Assembly (NCBI GenBank): GCA_003223115.1
Contig: QHXW01000189.1
Location: 1 to 59,580 of the forward strand
Origin: Acidobacteriota bacterium
GTDB lineage: Bacteria; Acidobacteriota; Terriglobia; Bryobacterales; Bryobacteraceae
Reading direction: 5' to 3'
Length of the DNA stretch: 59,580 bases
Part shown: piece by piece, positions 36,596-45,049 of the stretch
Position numbering within the stretch: position 1 is the stretch's first letter
How the letters are laid out: the number at the start of each line of letters is the position of its first letter
The notes under the pieces: model-generated
Told to the model about the DNA's origin: nothing
The model's input: only the letters and a program-made list of their open reading frames with translations
Database searches by the model: none
Made by a program: the position numbers and the translations under genes

Positions 36596-36978
36596 CCTAT
36601 CCGGAAGAATTACGCTACACCAAGGAGCACGAGTGGGTTCTCGCCGAGGGTGACGTTGGAACCGTCGGCATCACCTGGCACGCGCAGAAAGAGCTGGGAG
36701 ACATCGTCTATGTCGATCTCCCGAAGCCCGGCACCCGCGTGGAGCAAGGGAAATCTCTCGGCTCGGTCGAGTCGGTGAAGGCCGTCTCGGACATCTACTC
36801 GCCGGTATCGGGCGAAGTCATCGAGACCAATGAAACACTGTCTCAGTCGCCCGAGAAATTGAATGAAGATCCGCATGGTGCGGCATGGCTTGTCAAAATC
36901 CGCATGAGCGCGCCAGACGAGATGAAGGGCCTGCTCGCCGCCGCGGCCTATCAGACTTACGTAGGAGCAGAAACCTAG
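36592..36978 (+). CDS. gcvH: Glycine cleavage system H protein
   Basis: This 128-residue protein carries the lipoyl arm that shuttles intermediates of glycine cleavage. The lipoylated lysine is K63 in GSVESVKAVSDIYSP. The N-terminal YTKEHEWV motif and the ELGDIVYVDLPKPG strand are standard. The ATG overlaps the gcvT stop by four bases (ATGA). It precedes gcvPA by 55 bp. Confidence 0.97.
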   Translation: MTYPEELRYTKEHEWVLAEGDVGTVGITWHAQKELGDIVYVDLPKPGTRVEQGKSLGSVESVKAVSDIYSPVSGEVIETNETLSQSPEKLNEDPHGAAWLVKIRMSAPDEMKGLLAAAAYQTYVGAET

Positions 36979-37033
36979 TGGACGCGGGTTGGCCCCGGCC
37001 AGCCAATCTCAAGAAATCTGGAACGGCACTTAA

Positions 37034-38377
37034 GTGAGATATCTCCCCAAATCTGATTCGGAACGCCGCGAAATGCTGGACGCCTGCGGGCTCGAGTCCG
37101 CCGAAGCCTTGTTTCGACACTTGCCCGGCGAGGTGCGGATTAAGCGGCCGCTGGCACTCGACCCGGGCATTTCGGAATACGACATTGTGGACTACTTCCG
37201 CGCACGAGCCGCCGAGAATGCGACTGGTTATGCCTCATTCCTGGGGGCCGGCGTCTACGCGCATTACCGGCCCGTGATGGTGGACACGGTGGTCTTGCGC
37301 GGCGAATTCCTCACTTCGTACACTCCGTATCAGGCCGAAATTTCGCAAGGAACACTCACCACCATCTTCGAATTTCAAACCATGATCTGCCAATTGACCG
37401 GTATGGACGTGGCCAATGCATCCATGTATGACGGTTCCACGGCTGTTCCGGAAGCCGCCATGATGGCAGTCCGCGTCACGGGCCGGGACCGCGTGCTGGT
37501 GGCGCGCACGGTGCATCCTGAGTATCGCGAAGTCTTGCGAACATATGCCCTGCATCAGGGCATGCCTGTCGACGACTTCGAGTACCAGTCTGATTCGGGC
37601 TCGCTCGATCTCGAAGATCTCGACCGCAAGCTGGATGACCACACCGCGGCCGTGATCGTGCAGACGCCCAATTTCTTCGGTGTCGTCGAGAACATCCGAT
37701 CCGTGGCGGAGATCGCGCACCGGCGCGGCGCGCTGCTCATCGTCATTTTTACAGAGGCCGTGGCTTTGGGCCTTCTGGCGCCGCCGGCTGATGCCGACAT
37801 TGTCGCGGGTGAACTGCAGTCATTCGCCATCTCGCCGAGTTATGGCGGCCCCTACGCCGGCGTCATCGCCACCAAAGAAAAATTCATTCGCCAGATGCCC
37901 GGCCGCTTGGTCGGCGAAACTCGTGATTCGCGTGGGAACCGCGCTTTCTGCCTGACCCTGGCTACGCGCGAGCAGCACATTCGCCGCGAAAAGGCCACGT
38001 CGAACATCTGTACCAACCAGGCTCTCATCGCGCTGATGGCCACGGTGTTTATGAGCGTTTACGGAAAACAGGGCCTGCGGGAACTGGCCGAGCAGAACCT
38101 GGCCAAAGCACATTACCTCAGCGGTAAGCTCAAACCCCGCTTTACGGGTCCCTTCTTCAATGAGTTCGCAGCCGTAACAAACGGCCGCTCTCCCAACGAC
38201 ATCAACCAGGCGCTTTTGAAAAAGAAAATTGTTGGCGGATTACCGCTCGCCGGTTGGTATCCGGAGCTCGAGAACAGTGTGCTCCTTTGCGCTACCGAAA
38301 TGACCAGGCGTGAGCGCATGGATGAAGTGGCGCAGGCCTTCTCGCCTGTGCGAGAGCAAGAGCAGGTTCAAGTCTGA
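37034..38377 (+). CDS. gcvPA: Glycine dehydrogenase (decarboxylating) subunit 1
   Basis: The P protein is split into two subunits here, as in many bacteria outside the proteobacteria. This 447-residue subunit shows [14 protein letters not shown] at the start, [51 protein letters not shown] and [13 protein letters not shown]. It has no PLP lysine of its own; that lies in GcvPB. The start is GTG at 37034, with a modest GGAA upstream. It overlaps gcvPB by one base. Confidence 0.96.
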   Translation: MRYLPKSDSERREMLDACGLESAEALFRHLPGEVRIKRPLALDPGISEYDIVDYFRARAAENATGYASFLGAGVYAHYRPVMVDTVVLRGEFLTSYTPYQAEISQGTLTTIFEFQTMICQLTGMDVANASMYDGSTAVPEAAMMAVRVTGRDRVLVARTVHPEYREVLRTYALHQGMPVDDFEYQSDSGSLDLEDLDRKLDDHTAAVIVQTPNFFGVVENIRSVAEIAHRRGALLIVIFTEAVALGLLAPPADADIVAGELQSFAISPSYGGPYAGVIATKEKFIRQMPGRLVGETRDSRGNRAFCLTLATREQHIRREKATSNICTNQALIALMATVFMSVYGKQGLRELAEQNLAKAHYLSGKLKPRFTGPFFNEFAAVTNGRSPNDINQALLKKKIVGGLPLAGWYPELENSVLLCATEMTRRERMDEVAQAFSPVREQEQVQV

Positions 38378-39879
38378 TGATTAAGAAAGTCCGTTCTCAT
38401 ATCACGCAGAATGAATCGCTGCTCTTCGAGAAGAGTTCTCCGGGGAAAACTGGATACCAGTTGCCGGCGCTCGACGTGCCCGCCGTGGATTCCCAGGCCG
38501 CCCTGGGCGCGCACAACGTCCGCAACGAGATTGAACATTTCCCGGAAGTGAGCGAAGTGGAAGTCATCCGCCACTTCACGCGTCTTTCAACCTGGAACTA
38601 CGCCATCGACCTGGGCCTTTATCCGCTGGGCTCCTGCACCATGAAATACAACCCGCGCGTGAATGAGCTGGTGGCGCGGCTGGAAGGACTGGCTTGGGCG
38701 CACCCCTATCAACCTGAATCGCTGTCGCAGGGCTCGATGGAGATCATGGCCCGGCTCGAATCCGCGCTTCTCGAGATCACCGGCATGGATGCCATCACGC
38801 TGCAGCCGGCAGCCGGAGCCCACGGTGAGCTCACTGGCATTCTGCTGGTTCGCGCGCTGCTCGAAAAACGCGGCAATCCGCGCAAGAAAATCCTGATTCC
38901 CGATTCGGCGCATGGAACCAATCCGGCCACCGCCGCCATCGCGGGCTATGCCGTGGAGAATCTGCGTTCGAACGCACGCGGCACGGTGGACCTGGCCGAG
39001 CTCGAGCGTATGGTCGATAAAGATGTCGCAGCGCTCATGGTGACCAACCCGAATACCATCGGCGTGTTCGAAGAAAAGATTACGCGCGCGGCTGAGATCC
39101 TGCACAAGAAAGGTGCGCTGCTTTACATGGACGGCGCCAATATGAATGCTTTGGTGGGTGTTGCAAGACCGGGCGATTTCGGCGTCGATGTCATGCACCT
39201 CAACCTGCACAAGACGTTTTCCACTCCGCACGGCGGTGGAGGTCCGGGCGGCGGACCGGTTGCCGTGAAGAAAATCCTGGAGCCGTTCCTGCCTGTACCG
39301 CGCCTCAAACGCACTCGCAACAAGTGGACCTTTGATTACAAGCGCCCTCGCTCCATCGGTCGCGTCCGCGCCTTTTACGGAAACTTCGGGGTGATCGTGC
39401 GCGCCCTCGCCTACATCCTGGCCCACGGCGGAGATGGCTTACGCAACGCTACCGTTGATGCTGTGATGAACGCAAATTATCTGCGGAAAAAACTCGAGCC
39501 GTACTACGATCTTCCCTATACCGCGCCGAACATGCACGAAGTGGTGTTCAGCGACGACCGGCAGGCCAAGCTCGGCGTGCGCACCGGCGATATCGCCAAA
39601 CGGCTCATCGATTACGGTTTTCATCCGTATACCGTGAGCTTCCCCCTCATCGTTCACGGGGCGCTGATGATTGAACCGACTGAAACGGAGAGCAAAGACG
39701 AGCTGGACCTCTTCGCCGATGCCATGATCTCGATCGCGCAGGAGGTCGAAACAGATCCCGAGATGGTCCGCAAGGCGCCGCACAACACGCGTACCAGCCG
39801 GGTTGACGAAGTGACGGCTGCGCGCCGCCCCGTGCTTCGATGGACACCCGAACAGCCTCGCACCAAAACAGCGGACTGA
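38377..39879 (+). CDS. gcvPB: Glycine dehydrogenase (decarboxylating) subunit 2
   Basis: This subunit binds pyridoxal phosphate and decarboxylates glycine. The PLP lysine is K279 in HLNLHKTFSTPHGGGGPGGGP. Other family blocks are LYPLGSCTMKYNPR, ITLQPAAGAHGELTG, DSAHGTNPATAAIAGY and MNALVGVARPGDFG. The 500-residue length is normal. The last 40 bases overlap the start of the following membrane-protein gene. Lipoamide dehydrogenase, the fourth component, is not in the window. Confidence 0.97.
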   Translation: MIKKVRSHITQNESLLFEKSSPGKTGYQLPALDVPAVDSQAALGAHNVRNEIEHFPEVSEVEVIRHFTRLSTWNYAIDLGLYPLGSCTMKYNPRVNELVARLEGLAWAHPYQPESLSQGSMEIMARLESALLEITGMDAITLQPAAGAHGELTGILLVRALLEKRGNPRKKILIPDSAHGTNPATAAIAGYAVENLRSNARGTVDLAELERMVDKDVAALMVTNPNTIGVFEEKITRAAEILHKKGALLYMDGANMNALVGVARPGDFGVDVMHLNLHKTFSTPHGGGGPGGGPVAVKKILEPFLPVPRLKRTRNKWTFDYKRPRSIGRVRAFYGNFGVIVRALAYILAHGGDGLRNATVDAVMNANYLRKKLEPYYDLPYTAPNMHEVVFSDDRQAKLGVRTGDIAKRLIDYGFHPYTVSFPLIVHGALMIEPTETESKDELDLFADAMISIAQEVETDPEMVRKAPHNTRTSRVDEVTAARRPVLRWTPEQPRTKTAD

Positions 39880-41669
39880 AACCGGGTGCCAGGCTGCCAA
39901 GGCCCGGCATCCGGTGGCAATTGGCCCTCGCGGCCGCCGTGGTGCTGTTGATCCGCCTGCCGTTCCTCAATCAGGCCGTCCAAGGCGACGATGTTTATTT
40001 TCTGGCAGGCGCGGAGCACGCACAGATCGAGCCGCTGCATCCCAACCACACGAGCTACATGTTTCTAGGCGAAGTCGTGGACATGCGCGGCCATCCGCAT
40101 CCGCCGTTTGATTCCTGGTTTCTTGGTCTGTTGCTGGCCGCCATCGGCGATATCCGCGAGCTTCCGTTCCATGCGGCGTACATTCTGTTTTCGCTGATCG
40201 CGGCGGTCTCCATGTTGTCCCTGGCGCAGCGCTTTTCGCCCCAGCCGCTATGGGCCACGCTGCTCTTTCTGGCCGTGCCTGCGTTTGTCATCAACGGCAA
40301 TTCGTTCGAATCCGACGTACCTTTTTTGGCCTTCTGGATGGCGGCCGTGGCTTTATTCGCAGCCGGGCGTTGGGTGTGGAGCGCGATCGCCTTGATCCTT
40401 GCCTCGATGACCGCGTTCCAGGCCGTGTTCCTCACCCCGATTCTTTGGCTCCACGTCTGGCTCTATTGCCGCCGCTCGCGCCCTGCCTGGATGGTGACGC
40501 TTGTCCCGCCCCTGACGATCGCAGTCTGGCAGTTTTGTGAGCGCCTTTCGACAGGCATGCTGCCGGCGTGTGTTCTCTCGGGGTACATGGACCGGTACGG
40601 GTGGCAGGTGCTCCAAATCAAGCTGCACAACTCCGTCATGTTGGCCATTCACTCGCTCTGGATCGTGTTTCCGCTCCTTTTGCCACTCGCGATTCTGGCC
40701 TCGTGGAAACGGCGCGATCGCGACACCCTGATCCTGGTTGCGTGGATTGCCATCTTTTTCGCCGGCGCACTAGTGGTGTTCTTCGCCGGGTCGGCACGGT
40801 ACCTGCTGCCGATCGCCGCGCCGGTTTGCCTGCTGGTGTCGCGTATCCGGCCGAAGTGGCTCGCGCTGGGATTTGCGTGCCAACTTGCGCTGAGCCTTTC
40901 GTTGGCGGTCGTCAACTACCAGCACTGGGATGGTTATCGCAGGTTTGCCGAATCGCTCAAAGCCAACGGGCGCGTCTGGATCAACGGCGAATGGTTTCGG
41001 TACTATCTCGAAGCCGCTGGCGGACTCCCAATCAAGCGCGGTCAGGCGGTGCGCGCTGGCGACATCGTGGTCTCTAGCGAGTTGGCCTATCCGGTGCAGT
41101 TCACTCACGGCGGAGGCGCGCTCACGCGGATCGCAGAGATGGAGATTCGGCCTTCGATCCCCCTGCGGCTGATCGCCCTGGACGCAAAATCTGCATATTC
41201 AGCGGCTACCGGTTTTCGCCCGTTTGACGTCTCGAGCGGGCCCATCGATCGCCTTCATGCCGACTTGGTGGTGGACCGGCTCCCCACGCTCTCGATTCTT
41301 CCCATGAACGCTCCTGAAGCCTCGGCGCAGATCGTGAGCGGGATCTATGAGCTGGAGGGCGTCCGCTGGCGCTGGATGGGCGAACGTGCCGCGATACTGC
41401 TGAAAACACCACCTCAACCGCAGGCGTTGGAACTGAGTTTTACCATCCCGGATGCTGCGCCCGCCCGGCGGGTCACAATGTTGCTCGAAGGCCGCGAAGT
41501 GGCGGCAAATACCTATCCGGGGCCGGGCTCGTACAAATTGAAATCGTCTCCGCAGGCCTTAAATACGCCCACTTCGACGATTACCATCACCGTCGACAAG
41601 GCGTTCTCGGCGCCAGGTGACGCACGCCGATTAGGAGTCATTCTCACCGAAGTGGGCTTTGCGAAGTAG
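39840..41669 (+). CDS. GT-C-type polytopic membrane protein, putative glycosyltransferase
   Basis: The 609-residue protein has about eight to ten transmembrane helices in its first 350 residues. An acidic pair in the first periplasmic loop (AVQGDDVYFL, residues 46-55) matches the catalytic Asp region of GT-C enzymes of the PMT/ArnT type. A soluble C-terminal part of about 250 residues is beta-rich and ends in a domain like a carbohydrate-binding sandwich (FTIPDAAPARRVTMLLEGREVAANTYPGPG). The substrate is unknown; polyprenyl-linked sugars are usual. The ATG lies within gcvPB. The relation to glycine cleavage is probably only positional. Confidence 0.75.
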   Translation: MDTRTASHQNSGLKPGARLPRPGIRWQLALAAAVVLLIRLPFLNQAVQGDDVYFLAGAEHAQIEPLHPNHTSYMFLGEVVDMRGHPHPPFDSWFLGLLLAAIGDIRELPFHAAYILFSLIAAVSMLSLAQRFSPQPLWATLLFLAVPAFVINGNSFESDVPFLAFWMAAVALFAAGRWVWSAIALILASMTAFQAVFLTPILWLHVWLYCRRSRPAWMVTLVPPLTIAVWQFCERLSTGMLPACVLSGYMDRYGWQVLQIKLHNSVMLAIHSLWIVFPLLLPLAILASWKRRDRDTLILVAWIAIFFAGALVVFFAGSARYLLPIAAPVCLLVSRIRPKWLALGFACQLALSLSLAVVNYQHWDGYRRFAESLKANGRVWINGEWFRYYLEAAGGLPIKRGQAVRAGDIVVSSELAYPVQFTHGGGALTRIAEMEIRPSIPLRLIALDAKSAYSAATGFRPFDVSSGPIDRLHADLVVDRLPTLSILPMNAPEASAQIVSGIYELEGVRWRWMGERAAILLKTPPQPQALELSFTIPDAAPARRVTMLLEGREVAANTYPGPGSYKLKSSPQALNTPTSTITITVDKAFSAPGDARRLGVILTEVGFAK

Positions 41670-41695
41670 TATCCTGTAAGCGAGGAGAGAATTAC

Positions 41696-42022
41696 ATGGG
41701 CTGTGGAAGCGGACTGCCGCTGCCGGCTGAAGTCCGGCCGGACGCGCGTAAAGTCTTGTGCGTGAAATTCCAGCGGGAAATGGAAGGCCTGGACGAAGTT
41801 CCGTTCGAAGGCCATCCGCTGGGCCAGAAAATTTACGAAAACGTTTCCAAAGAAGCCTGGAAAATGTGGCTGGAACACATGAAAATGCTCATGAACGAAT
41901 ACCGCCTCAATCTGGGGACGACCGAAGCTCAGGAATTTCTCCTCAAACAGATGGACGACTATTTCTTCGGCGCAGGCGCCGCCCTGCCGCCGGATTTCGT
42001 CCCGCCAAAGCAAAAAAGTTAG
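41696..42022 (+). CDS. YggX-type Fe(II)-trafficking / iron-sulfur protection protein
   Basis: The 108-residue protein matches the YggX pattern: KVLCVKFQREMEGLDEVPFEG, then LGQKIYENVSKEAWKMWLEHMKMLMNEYRLNL, then EFLLKQMDDYFFG. The conserved cysteine of the family is the Cys of KVLCVKF. A short N-terminal extension (MGCGSGLPLPAEVRPDA) with an extra cysteine precedes the usual start. GAGGAGAG before the ATG at 41696 supports this start. The role in the family is labile iron handling and protection of Fe-S enzymes. Confidence 0.85.
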   Translation: MGCGSGLPLPAEVRPDARKVLCVKFQREMEGLDEVPFEGHPLGQKIYENVSKEAWKMWLEHMKMLMNEYRLNLGTTEAQEFLLKQMDDYFFGAGAALPPDFVPPKQKS

Positions 42023-42051
42023 CCGTCGGCTACAACTGATTTCCCGTTAAG

Positions 42052-42079
42052 AAAAAAACCGCTGCCCGCTTCTGCGGGC
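42052..42079 (-). terminator. Hairpin with U-run on the minus strand, possible terminator
   Basis: GCCCGC-TTCT-GCGGGC (42064-42079) is a perfect 6-bp stem. On the minus strand it is followed after five bases by seven T (42052-42058). It could end minus-strand transcription from 42612 or beyond. On the plus strand it lies after the YggX gene but has no T run. Confidence 0.4.
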
Positions 42080-42096
42080 CGAGTCAAAGTGTGCCT

Positions 42097-42497
42097 ATGC
42101 GCCGAAATCCGATTGCCTACAGCCGATTGTTTCCCTTAATTGCCGCGAGCGTGGTGTGCGCGGTCTGCGCGACTCCCGTTGCTGTACGAACGCTGTCGGC
42201 TGAACTCGTGAGAACGCAGCGCGTGTACGCGGTGTCGCTGCACGCGTATTTCGGGTCCGTCGAAAAATTCGCGGAAGCCCAGGTAAGGTAAAGGTCGCCG
42301 AAATCAGGATTGACGAGATCACCGCGGAGATCAATCGGGATTTCGCACAACGGGCGAACAGCGCACTGGCCGGAGCAGCAACTCCGGCAGAACGGCAAAA
42401 GATCATCTACCAGTTAATCTGCGCTGTCGGCAATAACGTCAACACCGAGCTAGAGGCCGCATATCAGGCGATTCTCAGCTTCGGAAAAGCTGGATGA
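42097..42497 (+). pseudogene. Frameshifted small exported protein
   Basis: The first frame encodes a signal-peptide-like start (MRRNPIAYSRLFPLIAASVVCAVCA) and stops at 42291. Another frame continues at once with an amphipathic, alanine-rich reading (VAEIRIDEITAEINRDFAQRA, GAATPAERQKIIYQLICAVG) to a TGA at 42495-42497. A third frame then reads EKLDEYIQLKKTNEW. The most natural view is one small secreted gene of about 130-150 codons with one or two frameshifts. I do not recognise the family. Confidence 0.45.
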
Positions 42498-42611
42498 GTA
42501 CATCCAGCTCAAGAAAACCAACGAGTGGTCATCGATCAATTGGTGCAGTCGGTGAGCATCAATGGCCACTGAGGGTTGCGGGCGTGGCATTGCCGGGATT
42601 CATCTCCTGAT

Positions 42612-43859
42612 TCAGCGCTTCATAACCGGCAGCGCGGTTGCGATGTCGAATTCAAGGCAGGCATGGGCCTTTCGTAAGGCCTGTTCGACGAGATGAGCTG
42701 AGGCGCCGCGCGCGAAAATGAAGCCCAGGTAACTCGCGCCTTCCGGCAGCGGCAGAATCTTCTGGCCCTCCTTAGCGGTGATGATGACCTGTTCGATATC
42801 GGGGACTGCCGACGCGGTTTCGACGCCCTGGACGCCCTGGTAGACTCCTCCATTGGGAATCGGAATCATCATCACGCCTGTCGACGGGCCATCGAGACGC
42901 ACGGCCGATACATCTTCGCCCACCGCATGCCGCAAAATCAGCTCTTCCAATGAAATTCCGTCATTAAACCGCAGCGCACGCGCGCAGAGGCCGCCGATGG
43001 GCCGCGCCGCCACTTCCAGCATCCATACGCCGTGCGAGTTGAGCCGCATCTCTGCATGAATTGGACCGCGTACCAGACCCAGAGCGCGCACCGCGGTTTG
43101 AGTGGCGGCGATCAGAGCCTGCTCCGTTTCTTTGCCCTCGCGCGAAGGTGTGACATAAGTCGTCTCTTCGAAGAACGGCCCTTCGAGCGGATCCGGCTTG
43201 TCAAAGATCGCGAAGACGTGCAGTTTTCCGCCTGTTAGCAACCCTTCCAGCGCGAACTCGCGCCCTTCGATATAGGTTTCAAACTGAATGTAACGGTTGT
43301 GTTCCTCGCCCAGCATCAATATGTCCACGCCACCGAGGATGGTCTTGATGCGCTCGAACGCGGCGACGAACTCAACTACGTTATTGGTGCGGATCACGCC
43401 GCGGCTGGCTGAAAGACCAAGAGGCTTCAGAACACAGGGATATGTGGCTTTGTCGGCGGCCGCGCGCGGACCTTCATCCAGCGACACGCGGAAAAACTCG
43501 GGGACCGGTAACCTGGCGGCTTTGAAAAGCTGGCGCGCGAGGAATTTATCATGGCAGGCGATCACGGACGCTGGCGGGTTGTGCGGCACGTGTAGAGCCT
43601 CGGCCGCCAGCGCAGCCAGCAATGTGGGCCGGTCGGCTACCGGGATGATGGCGTCGAACGGGCCGTTCGCGGCCAGCACGTCACGCGCGCCGTCGGGATC
43701 TTCGAAGCGCACCGGAATTGCGCGATCGCCCCAGGGATCTTCGAGGACGTGGCAGCGATCAGTGGCTAGGATGAGATCGTAGCCCAGCCGCCGCGCGGCA
43801 TCGGCAAACACGCGGGTTTGATAACCGGTGGTAGCGGCGACCAGAAGAACACGAGGCAT
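42612..43859 (-). CDS. ATP-grasp ligase (L-amino-acid-ligase-like)
   Basis: The 415-residue protein has an ATP-grasp core: KFLARQLFKAARLPVPEF, then YPCVLKPLGLSASRGVIRTN (nucleotide lysine), then ETYIEGREFALEGLL, then EMRLNSHGVWMLEVAARPIGG (Mg-binding Glu and Asn-like positions), and GGL. The N-terminal pre-ATP-grasp domain begins MPRVLLVAATTGYQTR. It is closest in outline to the carbamoyl-phosphate-synthase-like / BacD-type ligases that join amino acids or acids to amines. No carrier or biosynthetic partner is adjacent, so the product is unknown. A weak GAAAGG precedes the ATG. Confidence 0.85.
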   Translation of the reverse strand: MPRVLLVAATTGYQTRVFADAARRLGYDLILATDRCHVLEDPWGDRAIPVRFEDPDGARDVLAANGPFDAIIPVADRPTLLAALAAEALHVPHNPPASVIACHDKFLARQLFKAARLPVPEFFRVSLDEGPRAAADKATYPCVLKPLGLSASRGVIRTNNVVEFVAAFERIKTILGGVDILMLGEEHNRYIQFETYIEGREFALEGLLTGGKLHVFAIFDKPDPLEGPFFEETTYVTPSREGKETEQALIAATQTAVRALGLVRGPIHAEMRLNSHGVWMLEVAARPIGGLCARALRFNDGISLEELILRHAVGEDVSAVRLDGPSTGVMMIPIPNGGVYQGVQGVETASAVPDIEQVIITAKEGQKILPLPEGASYLGFIFARGASAHLVEQALRKAHACLEFDIATALPVMKR

Positions 43860-43952
43860 CCTTTCATGGTAATCCGGCGCATCGGAGCAGCGTTCTAACG
43901 GTGCTCAGCAGCCGCGCTCTTCGGTGTGAGCTTTCAGCCTGCTCATTGATTG

Positions 43953-44144
43953 CTACGCCCCAGAACCGAATGCGACTCCGTGCGCTGTCCGCTTATGCTC
44001 GTTGAAGCGCGTTTGCGCCTCATCTTTGTTTTGCTTCGCTATTTTAGCCGATGGGTCGTCGGGGTCGTGAATCAATCGCAGATATTCGAGAGCAGCCCTT
44101 TCCAATTGAGCCTCCAAGGTGCGGCATTCGGTGCATGTGGGCAT
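43953..44144 (-). CDS. Small CxxC protein of unknown function
   Basis: A 63-residue protein beginning MPTCTECRTLEAQLERA, followed by a charged helix and ending with FNEHKRTAHGVAFGSGA. GGAGGT lies about ten bases before the ATG, which supports that the gene is real. The CxxC pair and later His residues could bind a metal, but this is not shown. I recall similar small proteins in Acidobacteria genomes, without known role. It follows the response-regulator frame by 42 bp on the same strand. Confidence 0.6.
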   Translation of the reverse strand: MPTCTECRTLEAQLERAALEYLRLIHDPDDPSAKIAKQNKDEAQTRFNEHKRTAHGVAFGSGA

Positions 44145-44186
44145 TTTCGGTCTACCTCCGTTAGACCATCACTGACGCATGCTTCC

Positions 44187-44608
44187 TTAAACGTCGGACA
44201 TCCCCCCTCCGCCGCCCGCAACCAACGCTTGCCCGGCTTCAGGTCGGACTTTCGACAACAGGGCCTCGGCGGTAAAGGGCTTCGAGACGAGTGCAAAATC
44301 GGCAATGGGTACGCCTTTATAGGAAACGCTTGTGAGCCCGAATAACCGGAGACAAAGACCACTCGCAGCTCGGGTTTCAATCGGACCATTTCCGCCGCAA
44401 GCTCCGTCCCTGACATTGGAGCCATCGCTATATCGGTCACGAGAATTGCACCATCTGCCGCGTGAGCGTTGAAAATCTGCAGGGCCGTCTTTCCATCCAA
44501 CGCCGTCTTTACTTGATACCCGGCACTCGCCAGGGCATCGCGTAAGGATTCCAGATCGGACTCCTCATCATCCACACAAATTGCAATTCTTGGTTCTCCC
44601 GGCGACAT
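44187..44608 (-). pseudogene. Single-domain response regulator interrupted by a frameshift
   Basis: The start at 44608 has AGGAGGTG upstream. The first frame reads IAICVDDEESDLESLRDALASAG, then the phosphoacceptor Asp in LVTDIAMAPMSG, then VVFVSGYSG. About 44335 the sense moves to another frame, which reads YKGVPIADFALVSKPFTAEALLSK with the conserved lysine, and ends ...GGMSDV with TAA at 44187-44189. With one base restored it would be a complete receiver domain of about 139 residues. It could be a sequencing error or a recent mutation. Without correction the frame runs on into the following small gene. Confidence 0.75.
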
Positions 44609-44716
44609 GGCAGCACCTCCTGGAGTAGCTTCCTCTTGCCGTTTGTAGCCGTGGCGCATTGCTGGAAAATATGAGGTCCTGTCTGGCATGCTACACGATT
44701 TCCCAAATAGGGCCAT

Positions 44717-45049
44717 TCACAGGATGTACGGTTTGTGACAAAACCGGCCCAATTTGGGTTAGCCTAATTAACTAAATCCGGCAGTTCGGCCTTCGCCGCA
44801 TTCCGATACGCTTTTGCCGACTACGAGTTCCAACTGCTGCGCAGATCACCTTCTGGGTGACAACCGCTTTTTCTACAATGAGTTGCGGCAACAAGTAGAT
44901 GGCGGATTCTGGCGTCCCCAACTGCCAGATTTAGGGTTAGAGAACCCGCGCTCTGCTCTGCTCTGCCACAAGGACTTCCAGGAACGCGCCTACTGGGAGC
45001 CGGGGGCTTCGTGTCGGGCAAGTTCAGTAAAGCCCGATATGCCGCTTGC
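44717..45049. other. 333-bp region without a supported gene
   Basis: The only open frames are short and lack codon bias or ribosome sites. One frame contains FVSGKFSKARYAACLHKSDLL, which reads like protein but has no context; it may be remnant coding sequence. The region is downstream of the radical SAM selenoprotein gene and upstream of the response regulator. Confidence 0.5.
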
